From the NCBI GenBank assembly GCA_021798135.1, contig JAJZYI010000106.1, positions 1 to 10,415 of the forward strand: a stretch of DNA of 10,415 nt, given 5' to 3'. Made by a program: the position numbers and the translations under genes. The first letter of the stretch is position 1; each line of letters opens with the position of its first letter. The notes below the pieces were generated by a model. It saw only the letters and a program-made list of their open reading frames with translations. It was not told where the DNA came from and searched no databases. Below, piece by piece: positions 1-6,430 of the stretch. The stretch comes from Actinomycetes bacterium. Lineage in GTDB: Bacteria; Actinomycetota; Acidimicrobiia; Acidimicrobiales; UBA8190.

Positions 1-384
1 TCGCAGGATCTGGAGGCCAATCAGCTCGCGACGCTGCCCGTGCGCGCGATCATGCGCCCACCGGTCGCCGCGCTGCGGGCCACGTTGCCACTGGCCGACG
101 CCCTGCGCCTGCTGGCCGGGGCGCCGGCAGCCGGCGACGGCCGGCAGGACCCGCCGCCCCCCGCCGCGACCCGGGGCCCGGCCGGGCGTGCGAGCCCGCG
201 CCGGCCGTGGCGCGAGCGCTGCCGCCTCTACCTCACGCACGACCGGGTCGGCAGCGCCCTGCTCCAGGACGCCGGGAGCGACACCCTGACGGTCGCATGG
301 GCGCTCGAGCACCACCTCGACCCCGCTCGGTGGACGGTGGAGCGCCGGATCGCCGACGCGTTGAAGGCGGCCGACGGCGACTGA
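1..384 (+). CDS. C-terminal fragment of an HD-domain-like protein (5' end outside window)
   Basis: The frame is open from base 1 and stops with TGA at 382-384, so the true start lies upstream; GTG at 40 and ATG at 52 are in frame but have no convincing ribosome site. The last ~55 residues (YLTHDRVGSALL, AGSD, TVAWALEHH, ending ALKAADGD) resemble the C-terminal helices of HD/HDIG metal-dependent phosphohydrolases, where a histidine pair precedes a short loop and a final 'ALKxAD' helix. The paired metal-binding HD core is not visible and would have to be upstream. The first ~40 residues (VRAIMRPPVAALR, then LADALRLLAG) look like the start of a CBS domain, but the strand that should follow is replaced by a Pro/Arg/Ala-rich stretch (about residues 43-70). 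The fragment could therefore be a CBS-HD fusion, a linker variant, or a gene altered by a frameshift. Its function cannot be fixed from this piece. Confidence 0.5.
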   Translation, partial: SQDLEANQLATLPVRAIMRPPVAALRATLPLADALRLLAGAPAAGDGRQDPPPPAATRGPAGRASPRRPWRERCRLYLTHDRVGSALLQDAGSDTLTVAWALEHHLDPARWTVERRIADALKAADGD

Positions 385-435
385 CGGGACCCAGCCGGCC
401 CAGCCGCCGGGCCCGGCCTCCCCGAGGCGGCTCTG

Positions 436-549
436 CGGCACCCTCGCCGGCCTCGGCCCTTCGGCACCCTCGCCGGTCCGGCCCTCTGGCACCCGCGCCG
501 GTCCGGCTCTTCGGCACCCTCGCCGACCGGCCTGCGGCACCCCGGCGGG
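436..549. repeat. Degenerate ~25-bp direct repeats in a convergent intergenic spacer
   Basis: A core close to CGGCACCCTCGCCGG recurs at 436-450, 462-476, 487-501, 512-526 and, more diverged, 535-549, giving periods of 26, 25, 25 and 23 bases. The repeats fill most of the gap between the stop of the rightward HD-like gene and the stop of the leftward DedA gene. GC-rich self-complementary sequence just upstream (CCGGGCCCGG at 407-416) could help terminate both convergent transcripts. No gene is supported here. Confidence 0.6.
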
Positions 550-558
550 CGCGTGCGG

Positions 559-1380
559 CTACTCGCCCGCCGCGCGCTCGGGTCGGAGGATGCGCACGGA
601 GGGCGGCGGGAGCTGGCGCCGAGGGGCCTCGGGCACCTCGGCGCCGGCCGGCGGCGGGCCTTCCTGGGCCTGGGCCTGGGCCTGGGCCTGGACCTGGACC
701 TGGGCCTGGGGGACCTGCGCGAACGCCGCTCGGCCACCGCCGGCGTGCCGCGCCGCCCCGGGCACGTGCGCGCCGGTCGTCGCGGCCTTGTAAGAGCGGT
801 AGCGGTGGAGGACGACGAAGGCGATGGCGAGGACGGCCAGGGCGCCCAGCACGTACCCGGCGTCGCTGAAGCCGTGCATGATCGACCGCCACCGCCCACC
901 GACGCCGTACCCGATGCCGGCCATGGCCGCGTCCCAGATCAGCGAGCCGAAGAAGGTCAGGATGCCGAAGCGCAGCGCCGGCACCTCCGCGATGCCGGCA
1001 GGCAGCGCCACGAAGTTCCGGATCACCGGCAGGAGCCGGCTGCCGAACACTCCCCACCGCTCGTGACGCTCGTACCACTGTTCGGCACGGTCGAGGTCGT
1101 GGTGGCTCAGCAGGACGTACTTGCCGTACCGGTCGACGACGGCGCGGCCAGCGCTGCGGCCGATGGCCCAGGCGATGAAGGCGCCGACCAGCTCACCGGC
1201 GACGCCTGCGGCGACCGCACCGGGGAAGCTCAGCTTCCCCTCGGCCGCCAGGACGCCGGCGAACCCGAGGGTCAGCTCCGACGAGGTCGGCACGCAGCAC
1301 GACTGCAGCACCGACAGGAAGAAGACGGCGGCGTAGCCGGACGATGCCACCAGCGTCGTGGGGTTGAGCAGTGCGAGCAC
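559..1380 (-). CDS. DedA / VTT-domain family integral membrane protein
   Basis: This 273-aa protein starts at GTG (bases 1380-1378, read on the minus strand) and ends with TAG at 561-559. Residues 1-195 carry the DedA (VTT/SNARE-associated) pattern: an N-terminal hydrophobic segment, the re-entrant motif CCVPTSSE with Glu35, the glycine-rich AGELVGAFIAWAIGRSAGR (62-79), then FGSRLLPVIRNFVALPAG (112-129) with Arg115 and Arg121, and two further hydrophobic helices at about 134-160 and 173-192. Characterised DedA proteins (such as E. coli YqjA/YghB) act in the cytoplasmic membrane in proton-dependent membrane homeostasis, and the acidic and arginine residues are functionally important there. Some relatives are undecaprenyl-phosphate or phospholipid flippases; the substrate here is unknown. 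From about residue 203 there is a 70-residue low-complexity tail (Ala/Gln/Pro) absent from typical ~200-220-aa family members. No strong ribosome site precedes the GTG. The gene is divergent from the acyl-CoA synthetase gene. Confidence 0.9.
   Translation of the reverse strand: MLALLNPTTLVASSGYAAVFFLSVLQSCCVPTSSELTLGFAGVLAAEGKLSFPGAVAAGVAGELVGAFIAWAIGRSAGRAVVDRYGKYVLLSHHDLDRAEQWYERHERWGVFGSRLLPVIRNFVALPAGIAEVPALRFGILTFFGSLIWDAAMAGIGYGVGGRWRSIMHGFSDAGYVLGALAVLAIAFVVLHRYRSYKAATTGAHVPGAARHAGGGRAAFAQVPQAQVQVQAQAQAQAQEGPPPAGAEVPEAPRRQLPPPSVRILRPERAAGE
663..710. repeat. Eight tandem hexamers (CCTGGG/CCTGGA) inside the DedA gene
   Basis: Eight contiguous 6-bp units run from 663 to 710: four CCTGGG, two CCTGGA, two CCTGGG. 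Read on the minus strand they encode the alternating Gln-Ala/Gln-Val stretch at about residues 226-239 of the DedA protein. The unit is two codons long, so copy-number changes would alter tail length without shifting the frame. Confidence 0.9.
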
Positions 1381-1458
1381 GACGCAACGCTACCGGCTCG
1401 AACCTTACGGGGGCATGAGCCGGCGGCCCGGGACCGCCGCGGGACCGCGGTGCTGCCG

Positions 1459-1464
1459 TAGGAT
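1459..1464 (+). promoter_or_regulatory. Possible -10 element for the acyl-CoA synthetase gene
   Basis: The 134-bp divergent gap 1381-1514 must hold promoters for both neighbours. On the plus strand TAGGAT (1459-1464) fits the TANNNT -10 pattern of high-GC bacteria and would give a leader of roughly 40-45 bases. No good -35 hexamer precedes it. On the minus strand, TAGCGT (1392-1387) and TAAGGT (1407-1402) are similar weak candidates for the DedA gene. These are visual matches only. Confidence 0.25.
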
Positions 1465-1504
1465 CCGGCGCGGGCAGGAGGAGCGGGGGGAGCCGCTCCC
1501 GTGC

Positions 1505-1510
1505 AGGAGG
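1505..1510 (+). promoter_or_regulatory. Ribosome binding site of the acyl-CoA synthetase gene
   Basis: A perfect AGGAGG sits four bases before ATG at 1515. The spacing is a little short, but the match is complete and it selects this ATG over other in-frame starts. Confidence 0.75.
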
Positions 1511-1514
1511 TCCG

Positions 1515-3119
1515 ATGGAGGAACGGTTCACCATCGCCGGGCAGATCCGCCACTGGGCCGCGACGCGGCCCGACGGCCCCATGCTCACGGCCGGCGACCG
1601 GACGCTCACGTGGTCGCAGGCGCTCGGCCGGGCCGCCACCGTGGCGCACGCGCTGGCCGCCGACGGCGTGGCGCCAGGGGACCGGGTGGCGTTCCTCGAC
1701 CGCAACGGCATCCCCCACTTCGAGACCCTGTTCGGCAGCGCCCTCGCCGGGGCGGTCCACGTCGCCGTGAACTGGCGGCTGTCACCTGCCGAGGTCGCCG
1801 CCGTGATCGCCGACGCGCGGCCGCGAACGCTGGTCGTGGCGCCGGAGTGCCTGGAGCAGTGCGAGACGGTCCTGGCGGACACCCGTGCCGCGGGCATCGA
1901 GCGCGTCGTCGTGCTCGACGGGCCCGGCGGCCTGCCGGCCGACGCTCCGGCGGCGGCCGGCGCCGTCGCCTACGAGGACTGGCTCGCGGACCGACCGTCG
2001 TCGGACCCGGGCCACCTGCCCGCACCCGGCGAGCCGGTGCTGCAGCTCTACACGTCGGGCACCACCGGCATGCCCAAGGGCGTGATGCTGTCGAACCGCA
2101 ACCTGGCCACGGCCATGGACCAGGCGGGCGGCACCTTCGGCGTCGCCGACGACACGGTCGGCCTGGTGGCCATGCCGCTCTTCCACATCGGCGGCATCGC
2201 GTGGGGGCTGTGCGCGACCTCGCGCGGCGGGCACGCCGTCATCCTGCGCGACGTGGACCCGGCGGTCCTCCTCGACCTGGTCCAGCGCCACCGGGTCACC
2301 AACACCTTCGTCGTCCCCGCCGTCCTGATGGCGCTCCTGGCCACGCCGTCGATCGCCACCACGGACCTGTCGAGCCTGCGGACGATCTTCTACGGCGCGT
2401 CGCCCATCGCCGAGGACGTGCTGGCCCGGTGCCTGGAGCGCTTCGGGTGCAGGTTCGCGCAGCTCTACGGCATGACGGAGACGACGGGGGCGATCACCAT
2501 GCTCCGCCCCGAGGACCACGACCCGACCGGTCCGCGCCGGCACCTGCTGCGCTCGACCGGCACGCCGCTGCCGGGGGTGGAGCTGCGGGTGGTCGATCCC
2601 GACTCCGGCTCGACCGTCCCGGCCGGCACGGTCGGCGAGGTCCAGGCTCGCTCCCCGTACACCATGCTGGGCTACTTCCGGAAGCCCGAGGAGACGGCCG
2701 CCACCGTCGACGGTGGGGGCTGGCTGCGCACCGGCGACGCGGGGTACCTCGACGAGGACGGGTACCTGTTCCTCCACGACCGCATCAAGGACATGATCGT
2801 GTCGGGCGGCGAGAACGTCTACCCCGCCGAGGTCGAGAACGTCCTGCTGTCGCACCCGCAGGTCGCCGACGCGGCGGTCATCGGCGTACCCGACGAGCGC
2901 TGGGGCGAGACGGTGAAGGCCGTGGTGGTCCCCGCTGCCGGCGCGCCCGCGTCGCTGCCCGCCGACCTGCTCGCCCGTTGCCGGGAGGAGCTGGCCCACT
3001 ACAAGTGCCCGACCTCCGTGGACCTCGTCGACGCCCTCCCGCGCAACCCGGCCGGCAAGGTCCTGAAGCGTGAGCTCCGCGCGCCGTACTGGAAGGACCG
3101 GGCCCGGAGCGTCGGCTGA
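1515..3119 (+). CDS. Acyl-CoA synthetase (AMP-forming, fatty-acid--CoA ligase family)
   Basis: The 534-aa protein is full length for the ANL adenylating superfamily. These enzymes activate a carboxylic acid with ATP to an acyl-adenylate and then transfer it to CoA, in the cytoplasm. Visible motifs in order: the phosphate loop YTSGTTGMPKG (179-189); the LYGMTETTG adenine/acyl-binding motif (317-325); TGD (406-408), whose Asp binds the ribose; the hinge DRIKDMIVSGGENVYP (422-437); and the catalytic lysine Lys515 in NPAGKVLK, near the C-terminus. The GMTETTG form and overall style fit medium/long-chain acyl-CoA ligases of the FadD/FadD13 kind, but acid specificity cannot be read from the sequence. 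An AGGAGG site supports the ATG start. No other lipid gene adjoins it and 512 bases separate it from cheA, so it is probably its own transcript. Benzoate- or cinnamate-type ligases are the main alternatives. Confidence 0.93.
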   Translation: MEERFTIAGQIRHWAATRPDGPMLTAGDRTLTWSQALGRAATVAHALAADGVAPGDRVAFLDRNGIPHFETLFGSALAGAVHVAVNWRLSPAEVAAVIADARPRTLVVAPECLEQCETVLADTRAAGIERVVVLDGPGGLPADAPAAAGAVAYEDWLADRPSSDPGHLPAPGEPVLQLYTSGTTGMPKGVMLSNRNLATAMDQAGGTFGVADDTVGLVAMPLFHIGGIAWGLCATSRGGHAVILRDVDPAVLLDLVQRHRVTNTFVVPAVLMALLATPSIATTDLSSLRTIFYGASPIAEDVLARCLERFGCRFAQLYGMTETTGAITMLRPEDHDPTGPRRHLLRSTGTPLPGVELRVVDPDSGSTVPAGTVGEVQARSPYTMLGYFRKPEETAATVDGGGWLRTGDAGYLDEDGYLFLHDRIKDMIVSGGENVYPAEVENVLLSHPQVADAAVIGVPDERWGETVKAVVVPAAGAPASLPADLLARCREELAHYKCPTSVDLVDALPRNPAGKVLKRELRAPYWKDRARSVG

Positions 3120-3146
3120 CGCCCGGGAGCGCTGGGGCGGGCGGCA

Positions 3147-3161
3147 GGCGCCGGCGGCGCC
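3147..3161 (+). terminator. Possible GC hairpin terminator after the acyl-CoA synthetase gene
   Basis: GGCGCC (3147-3152) and GGCGCC (3156-3161) are self-complementary and flank a three-base loop, 27 bases past the stop codon. No T run follows, so this is a weak candidate that relies on position and stem only. Confidence 0.22.
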
Positions 3162-3354
3162 ACCCGGAACGCCGACCACGAGCTGATGGCCCGGTGCCGT
3201 CCGGGGTGCCCGTCGCGACCCGGTCCTCCGAGGCTCGTCCGGCCGGCCGAGCACGTCGACGTGTCGCTGCCGCCGGGTCGACGTTCCTTCCCGGCTCGTC
3301 GGGCCAGCGATGTTCCACGTGACGGAGCCATCCACCGCCTCCCTTGCGGACCTG

Positions 3355-3407
3355 CCACCGACTCGGATCGCCGGCAATAGCGCCGTTCCCGCTGCCGACT
3401 CGGGTGG
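3355..3407. repeat. Imperfect inverted repeat upstream of cheA
   Basis: CCACCGACTCGG (3355-3366) can pair with CCGACTCGGGTGG (3395-3407): eleven base pairs with one mismatch and one bulged G, enclosing a 28-base loop. The nine bases CCGACTCGG also occur as a direct repeat within the two arms. It lies about 90 bases before the promoter candidate and could be an operator or part of a transcription end; neither is shown. Confidence 0.45.
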
Positions 3408-3494
3408 ACATCGTCCTGCAACTGCTGGACGAACAGCGCTATCGGTGCGGCCTTTTCGGCGCGTCCGCCGACATGGTCATTGTGTCCGCTCGCC

Positions 3495-3521
3495 GGACGT
3501 TTCATATGCGGTCGCCGATCT
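3495..3521 (+). promoter_or_regulatory. Candidate sigma-28 (FliA/WhiG-type) promoter for the che genes
   Basis: GGACGTTT (3495-3502), eleven bases, then GCCGATCT (3514-3521). The known FliA consensus is TAAAGTTT-N11-GCCGATAA. The match is 5 of 8 and 6 of 8, with the exact 11-base spacing, in the least GC-rich part of the window and about 110 bases before the cheA start. Flagellar/chemotaxis genes are classic targets of this sigma factor. The first half of the -35 box is poor. A weaker housekeeping-type alternative overlaps it: TTGTGT (3480-3485), 17 bases, CATATG (3503-3508). Confidence 0.38.
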
Positions 3522-3617
3522 AGTCGAAATCGCCGGTCCAGCGAACCCGACAATTGTTCAAGGGAAGGGCTCGCACCGCCGACGTATTGCAGGCCAGGCC
3601 GCCCAGCCGAATCCTTC

Positions 3618-3623
3618 GAGGTG
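3618..3623 (+). promoter_or_regulatory. Ribosome binding site choosing the cheA start
   Basis: GAGGTG lies eight bases before ATG 3632. It supports this start over the TTG at 3554, which would add 26 residues not resembling an Hpt domain. Confidence 0.5.
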
Positions 3624-3631
3624 CACCGCAG

Positions 3632-6430
3632 ATGGACGAAATCGTCGAAGAGTTCCTCGTCGAGAGCTACGAGAACCTGGACCGGCTTGACGCCGACCTG
3701 CTGGCGCTCGAGCAGGACCCCACACGCCCCGACCTGCTGGCCAGCGTCTTCCGGAGCATCCACACGATCAAGGGAACCTGCGGGTTCCTGGGCTTCGAGA
3801 AGCTCGAGCGCGTCACCCACGTCGGCGAGAGCCTGCTCAGCCGGCTGCGCGACGGCCAGCTGGCCCTGAACCCGGCGATCGCGACGGCACTGCTCAGCCT
3901 GGTGGACGCCGTGCGGCTGATGCTCGCCTCCGTCGAGGCCAACGGGACCGACGGGGACGGGGACTGGAGCGACCTGGTGGCACGCCTCGAAGCGCTGCAG
4001 CAGGGCGACGGTGCCGCAGCCGGTGACGAGGCTGCGGACGCAACCGTTCCCGCGACCGCCGCCCCCGAGGCCCCAGTCGTGGACGCGGTCGCTGCCGTGC
4101 CCGACGGCGCGAACGCCGCCACGATCGCCGCGCCCGAGGCCCCAGTCGTGGACGAGGACGAGGCCGCAGTCGTGGGTGAGGACGAGGCCCCAGCGACGCC
4201 CGAGGTCGCAGCCGCACCAGACGGCACGGCCGCCGCCACGATCGCCACGCCCGAGACCCCAGTCGTGGGCGAGGACGAGGCCGCGACGGTGACCGAGGGG
4301 GCCACCGTTGCCGCGGTCGCCGCCGCGTCTGCGACCGTCGCCACCGCTGGGACCGCACCGGCTCCCGTCCTGCTCGCCGGCGCCGGTGCTGGCTCGGGCG
4401 ACCAGGCTTCGAGCCGTGCGAGCGTCCCGAACGGCACCCCCGGCAACGCACAGCACCCGGCGAACGGCACCCCCGGCAACGCACAGCGCCCGGCGAACGG
4501 CACCCCCGGCAACGCACCCCACCCGGCGAACGGCACCGCCGGTGAGGCGGGTGGCACCGGCGACCGCCTGGGCGAGATCCTGGTCGCCGCCGGCAGCGCC
4601 ACGCCCGACGCGGTCACGCTGGCGAACCTGGCACAGCAGGTCGGCGACGCCCGTCGCATCGGCGAGGTGCTGGTCGACCACGGCGCCACCACCCAGGAGG
4701 ACGTGCACGAGGCGCTCCAGGCCCAGAAGGAGCAGCGCGGCTCGGTCTCCGACAGCAGCGTCCGGGTCGACGTCGGCCTGCTCGACGACCTCATGAACCT
4801 GGTGAGCGAGCTGGTCCTGGCGCGCAACCAGATCCTGCAGCACAGCGGCGAGGGCGACACGCTGTCGACGGGCACGTTCCAGCGGCTGAACCTCATCACG
4901 ACGGAGCTGCAGGAAGCGGTCATGAAGACCCGCATGCAGCCCATCCGCAACGTGTGGAGCAAGTTCCCCCGCGTGGTGCGCGACCTGTCGATGGCGTGCG
5001 GCAAGCAGATCCGCGTGGAGATGGAGGGTGAGCACACCGAGCTGGACAAGACGATCATCGAGGCGATCCGCGACCCGCTCACCCACGTGATCCGCAACGC
5101 CGTCGACCACGGCGTCGAGACGCCCGACGCGCGCGTCGCCGCCGGCAAGCCGGCCGAGGGCAGGCTGCGGCTCCGGGCCTTCCACGAGAGCGGCCAGGTC
5201 AACATCGAGGTGTCCGACGACGGCGGCGGCATCGACCCCGAGCGGGTCCGGGCGAAGGCGGTCGAGCGTGGGCTGCTCACCGAGGCCCACAGCCGGCAGC
5301 TCGGCGAGCGCGAGCTGGTCAACCTCATCTTCTCGCCCGGCTTCTCCACGGCGGAGCAGGTGACCAACGTCTCGGGTCGCGGCGTCGGCATGGACGTCGT
5401 GAAGACCAACATCGAGAAGATCGGCGGGACGGTCGACATCCAGAGCGAGCTCGGCCGCGGGACGACGTTGAAGGTCAAGATCCCGCTCACCCTCGCCATC
5501 ATCCCGGCGCTCATCGTGACGTGCGCCGAGGAGCGCTACGCCATCCCCCAGGTCAACCTCGTCGAGCTGGTGCGGATCGAGGCCGACCAGGCCGCCCACG
5601 CCGTGGAGGACATCCACGGGGCACCCGTCTACCGGCTGCGCGGCCGCCTGCTGCCGCTCGTCTACCTCGACAAGACCCTGGGCGTGGCCACCGGGTCCGA
5701 CCAGCGGTCGGCGGTGTCGATCGTCGTGCTGCAGGTGGACGACCGCACCTTCGGGCTCGTGGTCGACGACGTGAACGACACCGAGGAGATCGTCGTGAAG
5801 GCCCTCGGCAGGCACGTGAAGGGCATCCCCTCCTTCGCCGGGGCGACCATCATGGGCGACGGGCGGGTGGCGCTCATCCTGGACGTGCTCGGGCTCGCCC
5901 GCCAGGGCCACGTGGTCGGCGAGCAGCGCAGCGACGCGGCCGCCCAGTCCGCCCTGCTCGGCGAGACCCAGCACGGCGAGGACACCACCAGCCTGCTCCT
6001 GGTGGCCTCCGCCGATCGCCGGCGCACGCTGGCCATACCGCTGGTCGAGGTCGCCCGGCTCGAGGAGTTCCCGGGCGACGCGCTGGAGACGGCCGGGCGC
6101 CACGCCGTGGTCCGCTACGGCGAGCACATCCTCCCCCTGGTCGACCTGTTCGCCATGGTCGGCGCCGGCGGTGGGCCGCTGACCGGGCGGGCCCAGCTCA
6201 ACGTGGTCGTCCACGGCGCCGGAGCGTCCAGCGTCGGCCTGGTCGTCGACGAGGTCGTCGACATCGTCCAGGAGCACGTGGACGTCCAGGGGGCCGGGGG
6301 TGGCCCGGCCGGCCTGGCCGGCGCCGCCATCATCCGCGGCGGCGTCGCCGACCTGGTCGACATCGAGCGGATCGTCGCCGAGGCCGGCATCGCCGACCTG
6401 GTCGGCGCAGGGAGCGAGGTGGTGGCGTGA
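3632..6430 (+). CDS. cheA: Chemotaxis histidine kinase CheA with extended linker and tandem CheW-like domains
   Basis: This 932-aa cytoplasmic kinase autophosphorylates under receptor control and passes phosphate to CheY and CheB. P1/Hpt spans about 1-105, with phospho-acceptor His44 in RSIHTIKGTCGFLG. About residues 128-310 form an Ala/Pro/Glu-rich linker with in-frame repeats; no P2 (CheY-binding) domain is recognisable. Residues 311-365 hold two copies of an R-(L/I)-G-E-(I/V)-L-V motif 30 residues apart, resembling the N-terminal domain of GspE/PilB/MshE ATPases. P3 begins at SSVRVD (375). The P4 ATPase follows, with N box HVIRNAVDHG (485-494, Asn489), G1 DDGGGID (529-535), F box FSPGF (567-571) and G2 GRGVGMD (582-588). 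P5 (about 620-755) couples to CheW and receptors. A second CheW-like domain occupies about 784-925 (GLVVDEVVDIV visible). Most CheA proteins are 650-750 aa and have one P5. The ATG start agrees with the Hpt start and a GAGGTG site. Its stop overlaps the cheW start. Confidence 0.96.
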   Translation: MDEIVEEFLVESYENLDRLDADLLALEQDPTRPDLLASVFRSIHTIKGTCGFLGFEKLERVTHVGESLLSRLRDGQLALNPAIATALLSLVDAVRLMLASVEANGTDGDGDWSDLVARLEALQQGDGAAAGDEAADATVPATAAPEAPVVDAVAAVPDGANAATIAAPEAPVVDEDEAAVVGEDEAPATPEVAAAPDGTAAATIATPETPVVGEDEAATVTEGATVAAVAAASATVATAGTAPAPVLLAGAGAGSGDQASSRASVPNGTPGNAQHPANGTPGNAQRPANGTPGNAPHPANGTAGEAGGTGDRLGEILVAAGSATPDAVTLANLAQQVGDARRIGEVLVDHGATTQEDVHEALQAQKEQRGSVSDSSVRVDVGLLDDLMNLVSELVLARNQILQHSGEGDTLSTGTFQRLNLITTELQEAVMKTRMQPIRNVWSKFPRVVRDLSMACGKQIRVEMEGEHTELDKTIIEAIRDPLTHVIRNAVDHGVETPDARVAAGKPAEGRLRLRAFHESGQVNIEVSDDGGGIDPERVRAKAVERGLLTEAHSRQLGERELVNLIFSPGFSTAEQVTNVSGRGVGMDVVKTNIEKIGGTVDIQSELGRGTTLKVKIPLTLAIIPALIVTCAEERYAIPQVNLVELVRIEADQAAHAVEDIHGAPVYRLRGRLLPLVYLDKTLGVATGSDQRSAVSIVVLQVDDRTFGLVVDDVNDTEEIVVKALGRHVKGIPSFAGATIMGDGRVALILDVLGLARQGHVVGEQRSDAAAQSALLGETQHGEDTTSLLLVASADRRRTLAIPLVEVARLEEFPGDALETAGRHAVVRYGEHILPLVDLFAMVGAGGGPLTGRAQLNVVVHGAGASSVGLVVDEVVDIVQEHVDVQGAGGGPAGLAGAAIIRGGVADLVDIERIVAEAGIADLVGAGSEVVA
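4064..4284 (+). repeat. Imperfect in-frame repeats in the cheA linker (69- and 117-base offsets)
   Basis: Bases 4103-4167 and 4220-4284 match at 59 of 65 positions, 117 bases apart (39 codons). A 22-base piece of the same unit (4064-4085) is identical to 4133-4154, 69 bases apart (23 codons). The repeated peptide is close to PEAPVVDEDEAA. Both offsets are multiples of three, so the duplications kept the reading frame. Confidence 0.85.
4430..4528 (+). repeat. Three 33-bp tandem repeats in the cheA linker
   Basis: Three consecutive 33-base units start at 4430, 4463 and 4496, and a partial fourth starts at 4529. They encode NGTPGNAQHPA and near-copies (residues 267-299). The high similarity between units points to recent duplication. 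The 11-residue unit preserves frame. Confidence 0.92.

Larger units (their letters stand above)
3120..3631. other. 512-bp intergenic region before the chemotaxis cluster
   Basis: No convincing gene is present; short open frames here lack ribosome sites and run out of frame into cheA. The first ~180 bases are as GC-rich as the genes, but from about 3300 the sequence is visibly more AT-containing than anything else in the window, as expected of a regulatory region. Contents seen: a small GC hairpin after the ligase gene, an imperfect inverted repeat (3355-3407), a sigma-28-like promoter candidate (3495-3521) and the cheA ribosome site. Confidence 0.7.

Noticed and set aside
1358..3073. Alternative long plus-strand frame overlapping the acyl-CoA synthetase.
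   Set aside because: It is a +1-type shadow with Arg/Gly/Pro-rich translation. The other frame contains all ANL motifs and a perfect ribosome site.
3554..3631. Upstream TTG start that would extend CheA by 26 residues.
   Set aside because: The extra residues are Arg/Ala-rich and unlike an Hpt N-terminus, while ATG 3632 has a GAGGTG site and begins MDEIVEEFLVE, as expected of P1.
3310..3690. A 126-codon plus-strand frame in the intergenic region before cheA.
   Set aside because: It runs out of frame into the Hpt domain of cheA, lacks a ribosome site and has an Arg/Pro-rich, non-protein-like composition.
4430..4528. Short regular repeats considered as a CRISPR array.
   Set aside because: The 33-base units are contiguous without unique spacers and encode in-frame peptide repeats within CheA.
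2999..6277. A very long open frame (about 1090 codons) on the minus strand opposite cheA and the end of the ligase gene.
   Set aside because: It is antisense to CheA, whose domains are all recognisable. The translation is Asp/Val/His/Leu-rich noise typical of the complement of high-GC codons, with no domain pattern.
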